Source: Viola odorata (taxonomy: Eukaryota; Streptophyta; Magnoliopsida; Malpighiales; Violaceae). Taken from it: 64,000 bases of DNA. The position numbers and the translations under genes were made by a program. Below are positions 35,595-46,610 of the stretch, piece by piece (within the stretch, counting starts at the first letter, position 1; the number at the start of each line of letters is the position of its first letter). The stretch covers positions 9,806,001 to 9,870,000 of the forward strand of contig OY829546.1 of the NCBI GenBank assembly GCA_963691705.1, read 5' to 3'. Below the pieces are notes generated by a model. The model saw only the letters and a list, made by a program, of their open reading frames with translations, was not told the origin of the DNA and searched no databases.

Positions 35595-35703
35595 ACTCGG
35601 CATGTAGAGCTCAATAGTTGTGTGCTGGTCGCGAAGTACCATCAGGCAGGAACTAGGGATCGAATTCCACCTTTTTTTTTTTTTTTTTTTTTATAAAAGA
35701 GAA

Positions 35704-35719
35704 AAGGCTAAAAAGCCTT
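35704..35719 (-). promoter_or_regulatory. LINE 3' stem-loop
   Basis: AAGGCT, loop AAAA, AGCCTT lies just after the ORF2 stop and 12 nt before the poly(A) tail. Short stems near LINE 3' ends can be recognised by the LINE-encoded reverse transcriptase; that role here is inference. Confidence 0.5.
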
Positions 35720-35722
35720 ATA

Positions 35723-38700
35723 TTACATCATGGATAGAACCCCTTTGTCACCATTGTACATCATGGTTAAACTCGGAGGAACGAAATCAAACCATTGAAA
35801 ATCTAAATCTTGCGCAAACACTAAATTGGCTAGCCCATCCGCTACCCAATTAGCTTCGCGGAAGACATGTATAACTCGATACGCACAACCAGTAGTGCGG
35901 AGAAGGTCCTTGATCTGACGAACCAAATCCATGTTCGCTATCGGAAAAGAACGATCTCTATTGATCGCATGCACAACACCAGCATTGTCACATTGGATTT
36001 CCAGGTTGGTCCATCCTCGCTGAAACGCCATCTGAACACCATGAACCATGGCCCATAGTTCTGCTCGATGAGCAGAACATTGGCCCAAATCAACAGAAAA
36101 ACCGCCTAGCCAAAGGCCATCCTTGTCCCTAAAGCAGCCTCCACCCGCAGAACGTTGCGAAGACTGACGATACGCACCATCTGTATTAATAGTGATTTTA
36201 CCATCTTGAGCCGCAATCCAACGTCCCGACGAGGTCCTGTCAATGCATCCTCCTCCATTGCTAGCCCCAACCGTTGAAGAAGCCAAAACAGCAGTGGCTG
36301 CAGCTTTGACTGTAGCAACTTTAGTCATAACCGGCACGTGAATGTCATTGAACACAAGTTCGTTACGCCACTTCCATAACCACCAGCAGGCAAGTCCAAA
36401 GATAAGGCTCCAATTATTGTAAGGACCGCTCGATCTTCTCCCATTCAAATTATCCGCCAACCAGTCCCGCAGAGACCCATGTTGAAGCCTATCCCAAACC
36501 ACCGGAGTACCCAACTGGCGCCAGAAGGACTTAGCAGAAGGGCAATCCCGAAGGATATGCTCAACCGACTCCTCCTCCAACCCGCAACATGGGCACAAAG
36601 CATTATCACTCAAATGTCGCCGACAACGCTCTTGGTTTGTCATCAAACGTTTATGGCACACCAACCATAAGAACAAGCGAACCCTCTGAGGTCCAGCCCA
36701 TTTCCATGGCATGATCCACATACGATCAAGCGGGCCATCCTTAACACCAGCTAGAAGGGTATACGCCGAAGCTATGGTGAAGTCCCCACTTGACGATAGG
36801 CGCCAATACCGTTGATCGTTACCCAAGAACTGAGCAGGGGGACAACAGCTGAAGATGTGGGAAACAAGCTCCTCATCAAGATGAAAGCGCAACAGAGATA
36901 AGTTCCACCTACCATCCGGTAGAACAACTGTAGACAAACGCCAGTCTCTGATGTTGAACGGGATCTCAACATTCAACAAATCACACAGAGGAGTGTCTCC
37001 TGCCCAGTTATCATACCAAAAGGATATGTCATGCCCAGTTCCAATGGACCAGCTTGAATAATTCCGAACTATATCCCACATTTGGCAAATCTCGCGCCAA
37101 ATAGTTGAACCGTTGCAAGCCATTAGGTGGATCGGCATCTCCCCCAAGTTAACACTGTACTTGCCGCCCAACACAGAAGCCCAAAGACTGTGCGGTTCAG
37201 TTATAAAACGCCAAGCAAGTTTTGCAATAAATGCCCTGTTGAACGTTTTAAGGCGTTTTATTCCTAGCCCCCCTTCTATTTTTGGTTTGCAAGCTGTCTC
37301 CCAGTCGATGAGGTGGACCTTTCTCTCTCCATTACCACCCCCCCAAATGAAATCCCTACTGAGCCGCTCGATCTTTTCACAGATGCTAACCGGGATCACA
37401 CACGCCTGGAGTGCGTAAGTAGGAATAGACAGAACAGTAGAGTTAACCAAAGTAATCCTCCCAGCAAGGGAAAGGGTTTTGGCCTTCCAACCACTCAGCC
37501 TCTTACGAACCTTATCCACTAAATAGTCATAAAACTTGCTCTTATTGCGACCATGCAGAAGGGGAACGCCCAAATAGTGCCCTAAATCTTTCGTATAGTG
37601 AAATCCAGTCAGGTTTTCAATGTCAGAAATCACCTGATGGGAGACATTGTTGGAAGTTGTGAAAGAAGTTTTGTCCACATTAATTTTTCCTCCTGAGCAA
37701 GCACAGAAATCAGCAAGAACATTAAGAACTATTTGAATTTGATCGACTGAAGCCTCGCAAAAAAGGACAAGGTCATCTGCGAAGAAAAGATGGGAGATCG
37801 GAATGCCCTGTCTGCCCATACGAATTGGCCTCCAGACCCCCTCCGAAACCGCCTTCTGAATCCCATGGGCCAGCCTTTCCATGCACAGGACAAAGAGGTA
37901 TGGAGACATGGGATCACCCTGACGAACCCCTCTCGTGGGATGAAAACTCTCAGACACCTGCCCATTCCACACCACCTTCGCCGTACTAGCCTGCCAAGAG
38001 CGAACCAACATCTGAATGAATGCATCAGGAAAACCTGCATCTTCTAGAGTATCTTGGATGAACTCCCACCGAAGGCGATCGTAAGCTTTCTCGAGGTCAA
38101 CCTTGATCATAATCCACCCACAATTTCCATGCTTACGCCTCATAGAATGGAGCACCTCTTGCACAATAACGATATTGTCAATAATTTGCCTGCCAGGAAC
38201 AAAACTCACTTGGTGACCCCCAATCAAGCCAGGCATCCACTCTTTCAACCTATTAACACAAACCTTCATTAAGATTTTAAACACCACAGGAAGCAGGCTG
38301 ATGGGACGGAAGTTTGCCATGCAAGTAGGATTATCTTTCTTGGGGATCAACGTAATCAGAGCAGCACAAATGGAGGGATCAAACTCTTTGCCAGCAAGAG
38401 ACTCATTGACAAAAGTACAAATAGAATGCTTCACCATAGCCCAATTTTGCTGAAAGAAGGCGGGTGTGAAACCATCCTCCCCAGGGGCCTTGCAAGGCTT
38501 CATATCAAACACGGCCGCCCTGACCTCCTCCTCTGTAGAAGGTCTAGGAAGATCCTCAACACCAGCCTGGGGTAAGCGATTGAAGTATCCTCGAATAGGG
38601 TACGAAGGGAGACTAGTCGTATCTGCTGAAAATAACCTCCGGTAGAACTGTCTTGCATTGTTCCGAAGATTAGTACCATCAGTACACCAGGACCCATCCT

Positions 38701-39820
38701 CAAGCTGAAGAGTAGAAATGAAATTCTTCTTACATCTCACCATAACTTTAGCATGAAAAAAGGATGTATTGCGATCCCCATGTTGTATCCAATCCGCGTT
38801 GGATTTTTGTTTCCAATACAGTTCCTCCTGATTCAAGATCTCTTCATATTCCTTCCTCAGATTGATCTCAAGTTCAGTTAGGAAAGGCGTACGGTAACGA
38901 TCCAATTTCCTTTCCACCCCTGCAAGACGGGCAAAGATGTGGCGCTTTTGTTGGAATAAATTACCGAACACTTCCTTGTTCCAAATCTTGGCCTTTACAG
39001 TGAACTCCTTCATAGCAACTTCCACCCCCGCATCACCATTCCACGAGTTTTGAACAAACGTACCAAAGTCCTTATGAATTAACCAAGGAGCAAGAATACG
39101 GAAAGGAGCAGAAGTCGGAACACGTTGACCATCATTCAAGCATAGCAAAATAGGACGATGATCAGATAACAATCTGGGAAGATGCAGGACCGAGGCACGA
39201 GAAAACTGAACCCTCCACTCAAGAGAACAAATGGCCCGATCAAGTCTCTCCTGGACCATCCCCCTCTGCCAAGTCCAACGAGGGCCTTGAAACCCCAAAT
39301 CGATTAAGCCTTTATCTTGAATGCACTGTTGAAATAGAGGACACGCGCGGCTACCCTGTATAGACCCTCCAATCTTTTCAAAGGAGAATAAGAAAGCATT
39401 AAAATCCCCTATGGCACAAAAGGGCGTAGATGCGACAGAAGCCAAGTAAGAGATTTGCTCCCATAGGGCTTTCCGGTAACCAGCAATAGGGTCACCATAA
39501 ACCGCCGCAAGAGTAAAGGCTGAGAAACCCGCCCCTGATACTGTCATACCAACCATCTGGTAAGAGAAGCAGGAAATGCTGACTTTCACCGTAGAATGCC
39601 ATAACACCCAAATTCCCCCGGAGAACCCTTCTGCCTCAACCCGAAATGAGCCATCAAACCCCAGATTCTTCACAGTTCTGTCAGCCGTATCTTTGCTAAT
39701 CCGAGTTTCAAACAGACAGAGGATCTTATAATCATGAATACGACGCATATCCTTCAAATACCTGATTACATCAGCGGACCTGCAACCCTGACAATTCCAA
39801 GAAAATATTTTACAATCCAT
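35723..39820 (-). CDS. LINE ORF2: endonuclease, reverse transcriptase, RNase H, 1365 aa
   Basis: The start is taken at the ATG of MDCKIFSWNCQG (39820); the longer upstream open frame has no better ATG. Domains in order: apurinic-like endonuclease (about 1-235: WNCQG, FETRIS, GDFNAF at about 138, LSDHRPI), reverse transcriptase (about 430-740: FRPISLLPVVFKILMKV, SFVPGRQIIDN, KVDLEKAYDRLRWEF, GVRQGDPMSPYLF, catalytic FADD at about 680), zf-RVT (about 1050-1110: FLWLVCHKRL, CPCCGLEEESVEHILRDC) and RNase H (about 1205-1340: NTDGA, HRAELWA, QCDNAG, VADGLANL, so all acidic residues are present). This enzyme nicks the target and primes reverse transcription there. No frameshift or stop is present. 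The product is needed only for the element. Confidence 0.95.
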   Translation of the reverse strand: MDCKIFSWNCQGCRSADVIRYLKDMRRIHDYKILCLFETRISKDTADRTVKNLGFDGSFRVEAEGFSGGIWVLWHSTVKVSISCFSYQMVGMTVSGAGFSAFTLAAVYGDPIAGYRKALWEQISYLASVASTPFCAIGDFNAFLFSFEKIGGSIQGSRACPLFQQCIQDKGLIDLGFQGPRWTWQRGMVQERLDRAICSLEWRVQFSRASVLHLPRLLSDHRPILLCLNDGQRVPTSAPFRILAPWLIHKDFGTFVQNSWNGDAGVEVAMKEFTVKAKIWNKEVFGNLFQQKRHIFARLAGVERKLDRYRTPFLTELEINLRKEYEEILNQEELYWKQKSNADWIQHGDRNTSFFHAKVMVRCKKNFISTLQLEDGSWCTDGTNLRNNARQFYRRLFSADTTSLPSYPIRGYFNRLPQAGVEDLPRPSTEEEVRAAVFDMKPCKAPGEDGFTPAFFQQNWAMVKHSICTFVNESLAGKEFDPSICAALITLIPKKDNPTCMANFRPISLLPVVFKILMKVCVNRLKEWMPGLIGGHQVSFVPGRQIIDNIVIVQEVLHSMRRKHGNCGWIMIKVDLEKAYDRLRWEFIQDTLEDAGFPDAFIQMLVRSWQASTAKVVWNGQVSESFHPTRGVRQGDPMSPYLFVLCMERLAHGIQKAVSEGVWRPIRMGRQGIPISHLFFADDLVLFCEASVDQIQIVLNVLADFCACSGGKINVDKTSFTTSNNVSHQVISDIENLTGFHYTKDLGHYLGVPLLHGRNKSKFYDYLVDKVRKRLSGWKAKTLSLAGRITLVNSTVLSIPTYALQACVIPVSICEKIERLSRDFIWGGGNGERKVHLIDWETACKPKIEGGLGIKRLKTFNRAFIAKLAWRFITEPHSLWASVLGGKYSVNLGEMPIHLMACNGSTIWREICQMWDIVRNYSSWSIGTGHDISFWYDNWAGDTPLCDLLNVEIPFNIRDWRLSTVVLPDGRWNLSLLRFHLDEELVSHIFSCCPPAQFLGNDQRYWRLSSSGDFTIASAYTLLAGVKDGPLDRMWIMPWKWAGPQRVRLFLWLVCHKRLMTNQERCRRHLSDNALCPCCGLEEESVEHILRDCPSAKSFWRQLGTPVVWDRLQHGSLRDWLADNLNGRRSSGPYNNWSLIFGLACWWLWKWRNELVFNDIHVPVMTKVATVKAAATAVLASSTVGASNGGGCIDRTSSGRWIAAQDGKITINTDGAYRQSSQRSAGGGCFRDKDGLWLGGFSVDLGQCSAHRAELWAMVHGVQMAFQRGWTNLEIQCDNAGVVHAINRDRSFPIANMDLVRQIKDLLRTTGCAYRVIHVFREANWVADGLANLVFAQDLDFQWFDFVPPSLTMMYNGDKGVLSMM

Positions 39821-39875
39821 AAAAAATAAAGAGGATAAGGAAACAAACCTGAAGTCAGAAGACACCAGCAAGCTC

Positions 39876-41633
39876 TCAAGAAGAGTTATCCACCACCATA
39901 TCCTGAGCACTCGTCCCAGACAGGGGCACAACCGTGGAGAGCGATTCTGAGCTCCCAATCATCAGCTTGTCCGAAGAGATCGCGTATCCTTTCGCTTTCT
40001 TATTCCTCCCATCTGGCGGACGACCCCCATTCCCACGCATATTTCCAATCTTAACACCGATGGAGACCCCCTTATCCTTCACATTACCACGGCCTGTCAT
40101 CTTGCCCCTATCAGCTGGGCGGGGCGCGTAGACAGCCCTATGATGCGTGTTGTCCAAAGCCTTTGAGACTAGGTTTGGCTCATCTCCCCGCATCAAGCGG
40201 ACTCCCTTAGGCTTTTCCACAACAACCATAGCCAAATGCATGTCCTCGATTTTTCCATCCCCCTGATCATGCTCTTCCCCACTGGCTGCGGGAGGAACAC
40301 GACTATCGTCGATCTTTCTTTTATTAGATTCCTGCACGACCAAACACTTCTCTGGTAAACATTCCACAAACCCACTACTAGTACTGGGACTATCAGCTAG
40401 AACATTCCTTAATTTAGCCTTAACGAACGGGACAGTAACTGCGGTCGGTTGAGCCTTGTCATGGAAGTCCACTTCACACTCCTCAACCTCTGTACTTAGA
40501 GTAGCAAATCTAGACTTGGTGCTGACCTGAGGAATACTTTTCGTGGCTTGAGTAGAAGGAGAAGATCCATTGGGAGCGGGTTTCCTCCCTCGTCTCTGTG
40601 GGACCATCCAAGGGCCATACTTATGGTCCATGCTAGGACCATTCTTTTGAGTGTCGTTGGGGACTGAAACTGGTGTCGGCTTAGGAGCTTGCTCTGAACC
40701 CCCTGTAGGCCCTTTCTGACCACATAACTCAACTGCATGCCCCGCCATGCCACAGTGATAGCAAATCGCTGGCAGCCCTTCATACACAATAGTTTGCATC
40801 TTACCTCGAAAGAAGAAGTATGGGAGTAAAGGTCTAGTCAAGTCCAATTCTACTGCTATTCTGGCGAACTTGCCTCTATCCGAATTGGAGGTATTGAAGT
40901 CAACGCGAATCAATTTCCCGATCTTGTTACCAATAGCACGAAGGACTTGCTTGTGGTAAAGGTGCATGGCTAGACCAGGAAAGCGGATCCATGCTGCAAC
41001 TTTATTAATGCGGTCATTCTCGGGAGTAAACTCTGGGGACCAAGGCTGCACCACCAGATACCTGCCAAACAACATCCATGGTCCATCCAAAAGAGCATGG
41101 GACGCATCCGATTGTAGGTCGAAGGATACAAGGAAGTAATTGCGCTCTAAATCAACCACTTTGAGACTCCCTTCTGGCCTCCACAAAGAATTAATGCGCT
41201 CACAAAAACTCTTGTACCCAATTGGTCGACCCATGAGTTTTGCGATAACAGCTTTTTTCCACGGTTTAGAAATTTTTCGTTCGAACGGATCTGAAATTTG
41301 AAGCTCAAACGTATCATCTTTATCAATAAATGCAATCCCAACTTGTTCTAAATTATCATCTTCCTTACCGGACTCATCAGACTCAACCTCTTCCTCAGAA
41401 TCACAATCCATATGAAGATTCGCTCCCTTCCTAGCCAATAAGACATCTTTGAAAGAACCAAGGGGTGCAGATAAATGAGCCTTGGTTTCTCCATGATGTT
41501 CTTGATTTTCAGTAGGAGCTGCAAATTGAAACACCGGTGGAAAATCCGTTGACTGGGCTACATGTGACAACGATGGAGGAACGACCGGTACAAGGGAAAT
41601 AGGACTAGGATCCGCATCCGCGGACGGCGCCAT
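39876..41633 (-). CDS. LINE ORF1: DUF4283 / CCHC zinc-knuckle nucleic-acid-binding protein, 585 aa
   Basis: The best start is ATG at 41633 (GCGCCATGGC context, MAPSADADPSPISL). The frame stays open to 41807 without another ATG. About residues 100-270 form DUF4283, the RNA-binding-like domain of plant LINE ORF1: KAVIAKLMGRPIGYKSF, DASHALLDGPWMLFGRYLVV and AWIRFPGLAMHLY. A CCHC knuckle follows at about 288 (CYHCGMAGHAVELC). The C-terminal half is basic and low-complexity. The protein probably packages LINE RNA. It ends 55 nt before the ORF2 ATG, so ORF2 would need reinitiation or internal translation. Confidence 0.9.
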   Translation of the reverse strand: MAPSADADPSPISLVPVVPPSLSHVAQSTDFPPVFQFAAPTENQEHHGETKAHLSAPLGSFKDVLLARKGANLHMDCDSEEEVESDESGKEDDNLEQVGIAFIDKDDTFELQISDPFERKISKPWKKAVIAKLMGRPIGYKSFCERINSLWRPEGSLKVVDLERNYFLVSFDLQSDASHALLDGPWMLFGRYLVVQPWSPEFTPENDRINKVAAWIRFPGLAMHLYHKQVLRAIGNKIGKLIRVDFNTSNSDRGKFARIAVELDLTRPLLPYFFFRGKMQTIVYEGLPAICYHCGMAGHAVELCGQKGPTGGSEQAPKPTPVSVPNDTQKNGPSMDHKYGPWMVPQRRGRKPAPNGSSPSTQATKSIPQVSTKSRFATLSTEVEECEVDFHDKAQPTAVTVPFVKAKLRNVLADSPSTSSGFVECLPEKCLVVQESNKRKIDDSRVPPAASGEEHDQGDGKIEDMHLAMVVVEKPKGVRLMRGDEPNLVSKALDNTHHRAVYAPRPADRGKMTGRGNVKDKGVSIGVKIGNMRGNGGRPPDGRNKKAKGYAISSDKLMIGSSESLSTVVPLSGTSAQDMVVDNSS

Positions 41634-42180
41634 GGCGCAGCAACCAGCAACAAGCAACAAGAAGCCGCTCGGATGAATTAAATCAAAATTCCAGCAAAAA
41701 TACGGATAAAAAATTGATAAATAGTGAACGTCGTCGAAACTGGAATCCAACCCCACCAACCTGATCGGAATGTCCCGAAGAGCAAAACACCGGTCCCGGC
41801 GAGCCAAACGGTGGTCGGAAGGTGGCGCGTGGTCCCCACGCGCCGGCGAGTGAGATGAGGGGAAGGAGCAGTCGGACGACTCCGGCGGCTGCAGAGGGCG
41901 CGTCGGTTTCCAGAAAGGGACGCTTCCACTTGCTCCAGGTGCGCCTCGGCCTCCCGGTCCTATCTGAGTGGGCGGTGAGAAGAGGTGGTGGCCGGAAGAC
42001 GGCCGGCGGTGACAATTGCAAAGCTGCAGGAGAGAGAGAGTTTAACTCTCTTTACTGTTCATTAACGTTCACACTTCCTAGATTAAGTATTTCATTATCC
42101 TCGATGAATTAAACTCGAATTCCACCTTTACCTATCAAAAATAAACAAATGAAATAAAAAAAAAGAAAGAAAGAAAAGAA

Positions 42181-44665
42181 AACTCTCCTTATTGCTGCAA
42201 TAGATTGTTTGAATGTATCCAAAAAGTGCTACTCTCTTCTAATCATTCAAAACATTTTTAATCTCTGTGATGATTTTCTATTTAAACGACCATCCCTTTC
42301 AAGATATCCCACTAAGTTGATTATGGTAATGTTAATGGTAGCCCTTGTCATTACAAGACAGGGCCTCGAGCTTTGTTCCCATCAAGGAAGGAATTAATGA
42401 TTTTAGAACTTGGCCACAATATGGAGACATATATTGTTAATACTACAACCTATGACTCTCCTTTTTGTTTCTTACCAAATTACTATTGCTTATATAAAGA
42501 AAACATATAACATGTTTTTCTTGAGGTGATCATTGTTGGACTCTAGTAAATCATCTAATCTAATATTCATCAACTTGGGTCACTTTTGGAAACTATGACC
42601 AACCAACTTTCAGAAGAATTTGAGTTTTTGGTTTGTTTCTCTTAATGACATGATAATCCTCATCCTCTTTTACTATCCCCTTTAGTTTTTTCTTCCTCCA
42701 AGACACCCTTAATCTGCAATGTTCAATGTTTAGCAGACAGGGTTAAAACACTCTGTTAGACAAAAACACTCAGATGAGATCAAACTTAGTCCGACATGTT
42801 CAAAATGTTGTCTTCACCTTTCAGTCAACATTAGTGGCTGCTGAATTGAAATCACCACTAGTTTACTAAACTTAGTATCTGAAACTTTTGACATGAGGTA
42901 TCTTAAGTTACGCATTTGCCTGTTTTCATCTAATCGTGACACGCAGACAGGATGATGCAAATATCATCAAAGTGCTCAGCAGCACATAATTTTTTATTTA
43001 TTTTTTGATAAGTGGAGGTGGGAGTCTAACTCGAGACTCTACTGGCACTTTACCACCAATAAATAGCCGATAAATTGCATGTCAGCAATAATGATATTGA
43101 GGGACACTTCTAATCAGAGACCTAAAAGCAACCGTTAGAGGTTGAACATAAAAAAGAAGAAGATTGGATTAGTTTTGCAATCAGTTTCCCTCCAGTGCCC
43201 AAGTAATGATTAAGAACTAATTATATGAAGAAAAGCAAAACAGGTGGTTAATTTATTTAAATGCAAGTTGGAATCTGGTATTAATTTGTTTAACTTATCA
43301 TTGAACATAATGCATTAATGGATGATGGCCTTAAAGGTTCTTTATTCTTAGAGAGATACTGCTAGCTGATATCCCTATGCAATGGTAATCTTTGAACATG
43401 AAACTGAAATGATTACTACTGATAAAAGAATGAACCCCACTACATGTATTCTTTTTAGGGGTCATTAGTGACACTAAAGTATTCAAAATGCACACCCTTT
43501 TCCTTTTCTCCCCCTCTTTTCTACCCTTTCATTGCAATAGTTTCTCATCAAAGATAGCCTCCACACCTCAAAGCTTTTGATGTTTGTGGGGAGAAAAGAG
43601 ATTGGCATGGAGACAAAGTTTCCACTCCTTGTATACTTTTGCAGTCTTGTAAAAAAGAAAGCTAGGAATGGTTATGTTATTTATAAGGCCATCATCTACA
43701 TAAAGCTAATTTCTTTCTAAGATAAGAGAGTTTTTTTGCATGAAAGTAAGGGAATTCTTGGATCTGAAAAAAAGAAAAAGAAGAAAACTCCCAATAACAA
43801 GTGTATAATTGAAACTCCAATAAAAAGGTAATGTTTTTGCAATGAGAATCATCTTTCACTCTGTCCCAACTGCAGCACATACCTGAAGAACACTGGTCTT
43901 GGATCCTGCAATCATCATTTTCATATGATAATGCAATAGAATCATAGACACTTTAAGTGTATGTAGGGAAGGGGGGGAAAAGAAGAAGAGAAAGAAAGAC
44001 TAGCCTTGTTATAGGGTGATTAATTAATTAATATATTTTGCAGGACAACAAGTATAGCATACAAAGACCAGTCAAAAAAGTTGGCACTGGCTACAAACTT
44101 GACACAGAATGTTTTGATTAGATATTGAATATTCTGATCTGGGTTTTGCTTTCAATGATTATTAGTATCAATCACCTAGGAGATTGAAAGATTTTTCATG
44201 CCATTTTCAAGATTATGATTTAAAGAACATGTTACTTCTGCTAATCTCAATGTCACTATGTTAGAATGAGGGGACAAACCTGTCATTAGTATAATCAACT
44301 GCAAGTAAATGAACACTAATGCTTTTGGTCCTAAAGTTTGAAATTTCTTTTGTAACTTACTACTCACTTTGATCTTGTTTTAGCTTTATAGCAACTCACT
44401 AAGGTTGAAAGTTACACCAAGTTGCTTCAATAGTTCCCAGAGATTCTTTTCTCTTCCAACAAGTCTTCTTTCCAAAAGGTTATAATTTCTGGATTTTCAC
44501 ACTCATGTTCCCCCCTGTACTTCATAAAAGCATCACTATTTACTCAAAAGTAATGAGGTAAAAAACTCAAAATATACGCATTTACTTAACCTACATCAGA
44601 AAAATAAAACACTTGGAGACAGCATATTAGAAGGATAAGTACCGCTTTAATTGTGTATTTGAGAT
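42181..44665. other. Intergenic region
   Basis: No gene seen. A minus-strand SINE-like fragment lies at about 42990-43066: GTCTCGAGTTAGACTCCCACC followed by TATCAAAAAATAAATAAA, like the SINE at 35595/42180. The remainder is AT-rich and unremarkable. Confidence 0.5.
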
Positions 44666-44840
44666 TAGGGGTGGCAATATGGGACGGACGGACGTCCATG
44701 GTGCAATCCCATTTGTCCATTTAATAAACGGACGGACTTGTCCAAGTCCATTTAATAAACGGACGGACCAATCCCGTCCATCTAAATTAGCCGGGTTTGG
44801 ACGGGTCCCGTCCAACTAATATTTTTTTGAATTTTTTTTT
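44666..44840 (+). mobile_element. hAT-like element end (left end only)
   Basis: Starts TAGGGGTGGCAATATGGG and carries subterminal GGACGGACGG and CCGTCCA repeats, typical of a hAT end. No matching right end was found downstream, so it is either truncated or the right end has decayed. Confidence 0.5.
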
Positions 44841-44849
44841 TTAAAATGA

Positions 44850-45120
44850 ACCTGCAAAAAAATTGCTAAAAAATATGCAGAAAAATCTGTAGAAAAATTG
44901 CAGAAAAATCTGCAGAAAATTTGCACAGAAAAATTGCAGATTTTTTTTTTTAATATGCAAACTTGTACAGAATTTGCAGAAAAATCGCAGAAAAATCTTC
45001 AGAAAATTTGCACAGAAAATTGCAGAATTTTTTTTTAATATGCAAACTTGTACAGAAAAATCTGCAGAAAAATTGCAGCAAACATAACTGCAAACAATAG
45101 AAAATCTGCAGAAAAATTCC
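44850..45120. repeat. Degenerate tandem repeat of GCAGAAAAATT-type units
   Basis: Many TGCAGAAAAAT and TTTGCACAGAAAA units. A longer unit of about 110 bp (from AAAATTTGCACAGAAAA to TTAATATGCAAACTTGTACAG) occurs twice, at about 44915-44970 and 45005-45060. It may be the interior of the hAT-like element that starts at 44666. Confidence 0.7.
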
Positions 45121-45317
45121 AGATTATACACCAATTAGAGCAAAAAAATACTTGGACATAGTCATTGATTTCACTCCATTTCAGTTATCATTTCTTCCGA
45201 TGATCACATGGAATTCACAAAATAGGAAAAAACAGCTATACTACTACAGACTACGATGTGCACATAGGTTGCTAATTGACAAATACAGACACATACATAA
45301 GGTGTTTCCCCTAGCTT

Positions 45318-45389
45318 GATGTCCAAACGTAGACCTGACCCCCAGCAGTGCCTCCTGCTAGCATCCCAATCTTGTAAGGGACAGCACAC
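45318..45389 (-). pseudogene. Unrecognised terminal exon fragment in gene mosaic
   Basis: After a CAG acceptor the minus strand reads KIGMLAGGTAGGQVYVWTSS and stops. The GGxxGGQVYVW pattern resembles the end of a WD-repeat blade, but this is weak. It is the last exon-like piece of the mosaic that runs to about 52800. Confidence 0.35.
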
Positions 45390-45922
45390 TGCAAGTGGAA
45401 CATGAGAGGCAGAAAATCACAAACACTGGACATATCAATTTCACAAAAATTAAAAATACAAGGAAAGCCAACAAACAGCATTGAAGGATATAATTCAAGT
45501 AGGAGGAGGTGACATGATAGGTTATGCAGGACTGACAGAAACCAATTATTTTCTAATATATGGCACAAGGAATGGAGTGTATATTTTTGGGATAAAGGAT
45601 GGTAGAACAGATAATTTCACTTGATATTCATGAAACATAAATCTCTATGAAAATAACCCTGGAGTCTATTGAAGTGATATCCCGTACAAAGGTAATATGT
45701 ATGTCACATAGGTAATCTTACTGGAAGCAAGAGATAGAAAGGGCTATACTATTATCCTCCCTCTTCCCATAGCCATGGAAAAGTAAAATTCTTAGTCTTG
45801 ATGACAGAGTCCAAGGAAAATCCCAATTTACACATAACTGGTCGAGGAATACCAGATGCAATTCCATGAAGGAGATCCACTATCATAATATCACTTAATA
45901 AAAAAGATCCGATGAGTCAAAC

Positions 45923-46156
45923 CTGCAAGGCAGTTTCCAGATCTGTCGGTGAGCAATCTCCAGAAAAGGTTCGCATGTAAGCTCCAAGCTTTGTGCCAAC
46001 TTCAACTCTCTTACCCGCAAGCATGTCTGTCAGCACTGATGGTCTATAACCAAATACACCAATTTCTCCAGCAATAGTTGATGCCATTGAGCAAGAAAAG
46101 AAATCACGCTCTTCAGTTTCAGATAGACCTCCATATGAGAATCCTGTAAAAAGGAC
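45923..46156 (-). pseudogene. M16 peptidase (PQQL-like) exon fragment
   Basis: A 78-codon exon bounded by a CAG acceptor and a GT donor encodes VLFTGFSYGGLSETEERDFF, STIAGEIGVFGYRPSVLTD, MLAGKRVEVGTKLGAYMRTF and CSPTDLETALQ. This matches the C-terminal half of plant zinc protease PQQL-like proteins (M16/insulinase family). Flanking exons of that gene are missing on both sides. The N-terminal HXXEH zinc site is not part of this exon. It is a single captured or left-over exon, open throughout. Confidence 0.85.
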
Positions 46157-46451
46157 CTGTTGAGAAGAAGAAGCTGATGAGAATTATGGACTTTCAAATA
46201 ATTAAGAGGAACCAGTAATTTAGTTTAATCGCCCAATTAACAGGATAAAATATGTGTTGCAAATAATATTAGTAATGCTTATTATGATGGTGTTGTTATA
46301 AATTTCCTTGGAATCAAGATCCAGGAGCAGGAAAACAAATCTAAAATGTAATGCATTCAAATGGTTGAGCCAAGCAAAAATTAAGCAAATCCCCAAACTC
46401 AAATTGAGATAGCATATCCAGCCTGCGACTAACGAGAAACATTTTGGCTAA

Positions 46452-46610
46452 ATTTGTTTTGATAGGAAGGGACTTTTTTTCAATCTCCCCGGGTGTCTTA
46501 TCTGCCCCTTCCGAGCAGGAGAATTATCCCGTTCAAGCACTGGCAGGCTCCGAAAACTCGAACTCGAGACCTTGGTTAAGGGTACTACTTGACCACTACC
46601 AGTACGTTAA
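46452..46610 (-). mobile_element. tRNA-derived SINE
   Basis: The minus strand has an A-box-like TAGTGGTCAAGTAG, a B-box-like GTCTCGAGTTCGAG and a 3' body CACCCGGGGAGATTG followed by an A-run. A partial relative is at about 20712-20830. Confidence 0.55.

Larger units (their letters stand above)
35672..42114 (-). mobile_element. Full-length L1-type LINE, 6.4 kb, perfect TSD, both ORFs open
   Basis: It is flanked by the direct repeat TCGAATTCCACCTTT (35660-35674 and 42115-42129), has a 21-nt poly(A) tail at its 3' end (35672-35692 as T on the plus strand), a 5' UTR of about 480 bp, ORF1 and ORF2. The perfect 15-bp target duplication, long uninterrupted tail and lack of stops or frameshifts all point to a recent insertion. 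It may still be competent, or was when inserted. It differs from the LINE remnant at 2855-5733, which is a different and older copy. Confidence 0.95.
35595..42180 (+). mobile_element. tRNA-derived SINE split by a LINE insertion
   Basis: The left part (about 35595-35671) has a tRNA-like head: GAGCTCAATAGTTGTGTGCTGG resembles an A-box region and GGGATCGAATTCC a B-box. The right part (42115-42180) gives CCACCTTTACCTATCAAAA and an A-rich tail. Removing the LINE and one TSD copy restores one continuous element. A minus-strand relative with the same CCACCT...TATCAAAAA tail lies at about 42990-43066. Confidence 0.6.

Noticed and set aside
35867..40131. Many plus-strand open frames across the LINE
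   Set aside because: Antisense shadows of the intact LINE ORF1 and ORF2.
41634..41807. N-terminal extension of LINE ORF1 upstream of 41633
   Set aside because: The extension has no ATG; the first ATG with good context is at 41633.
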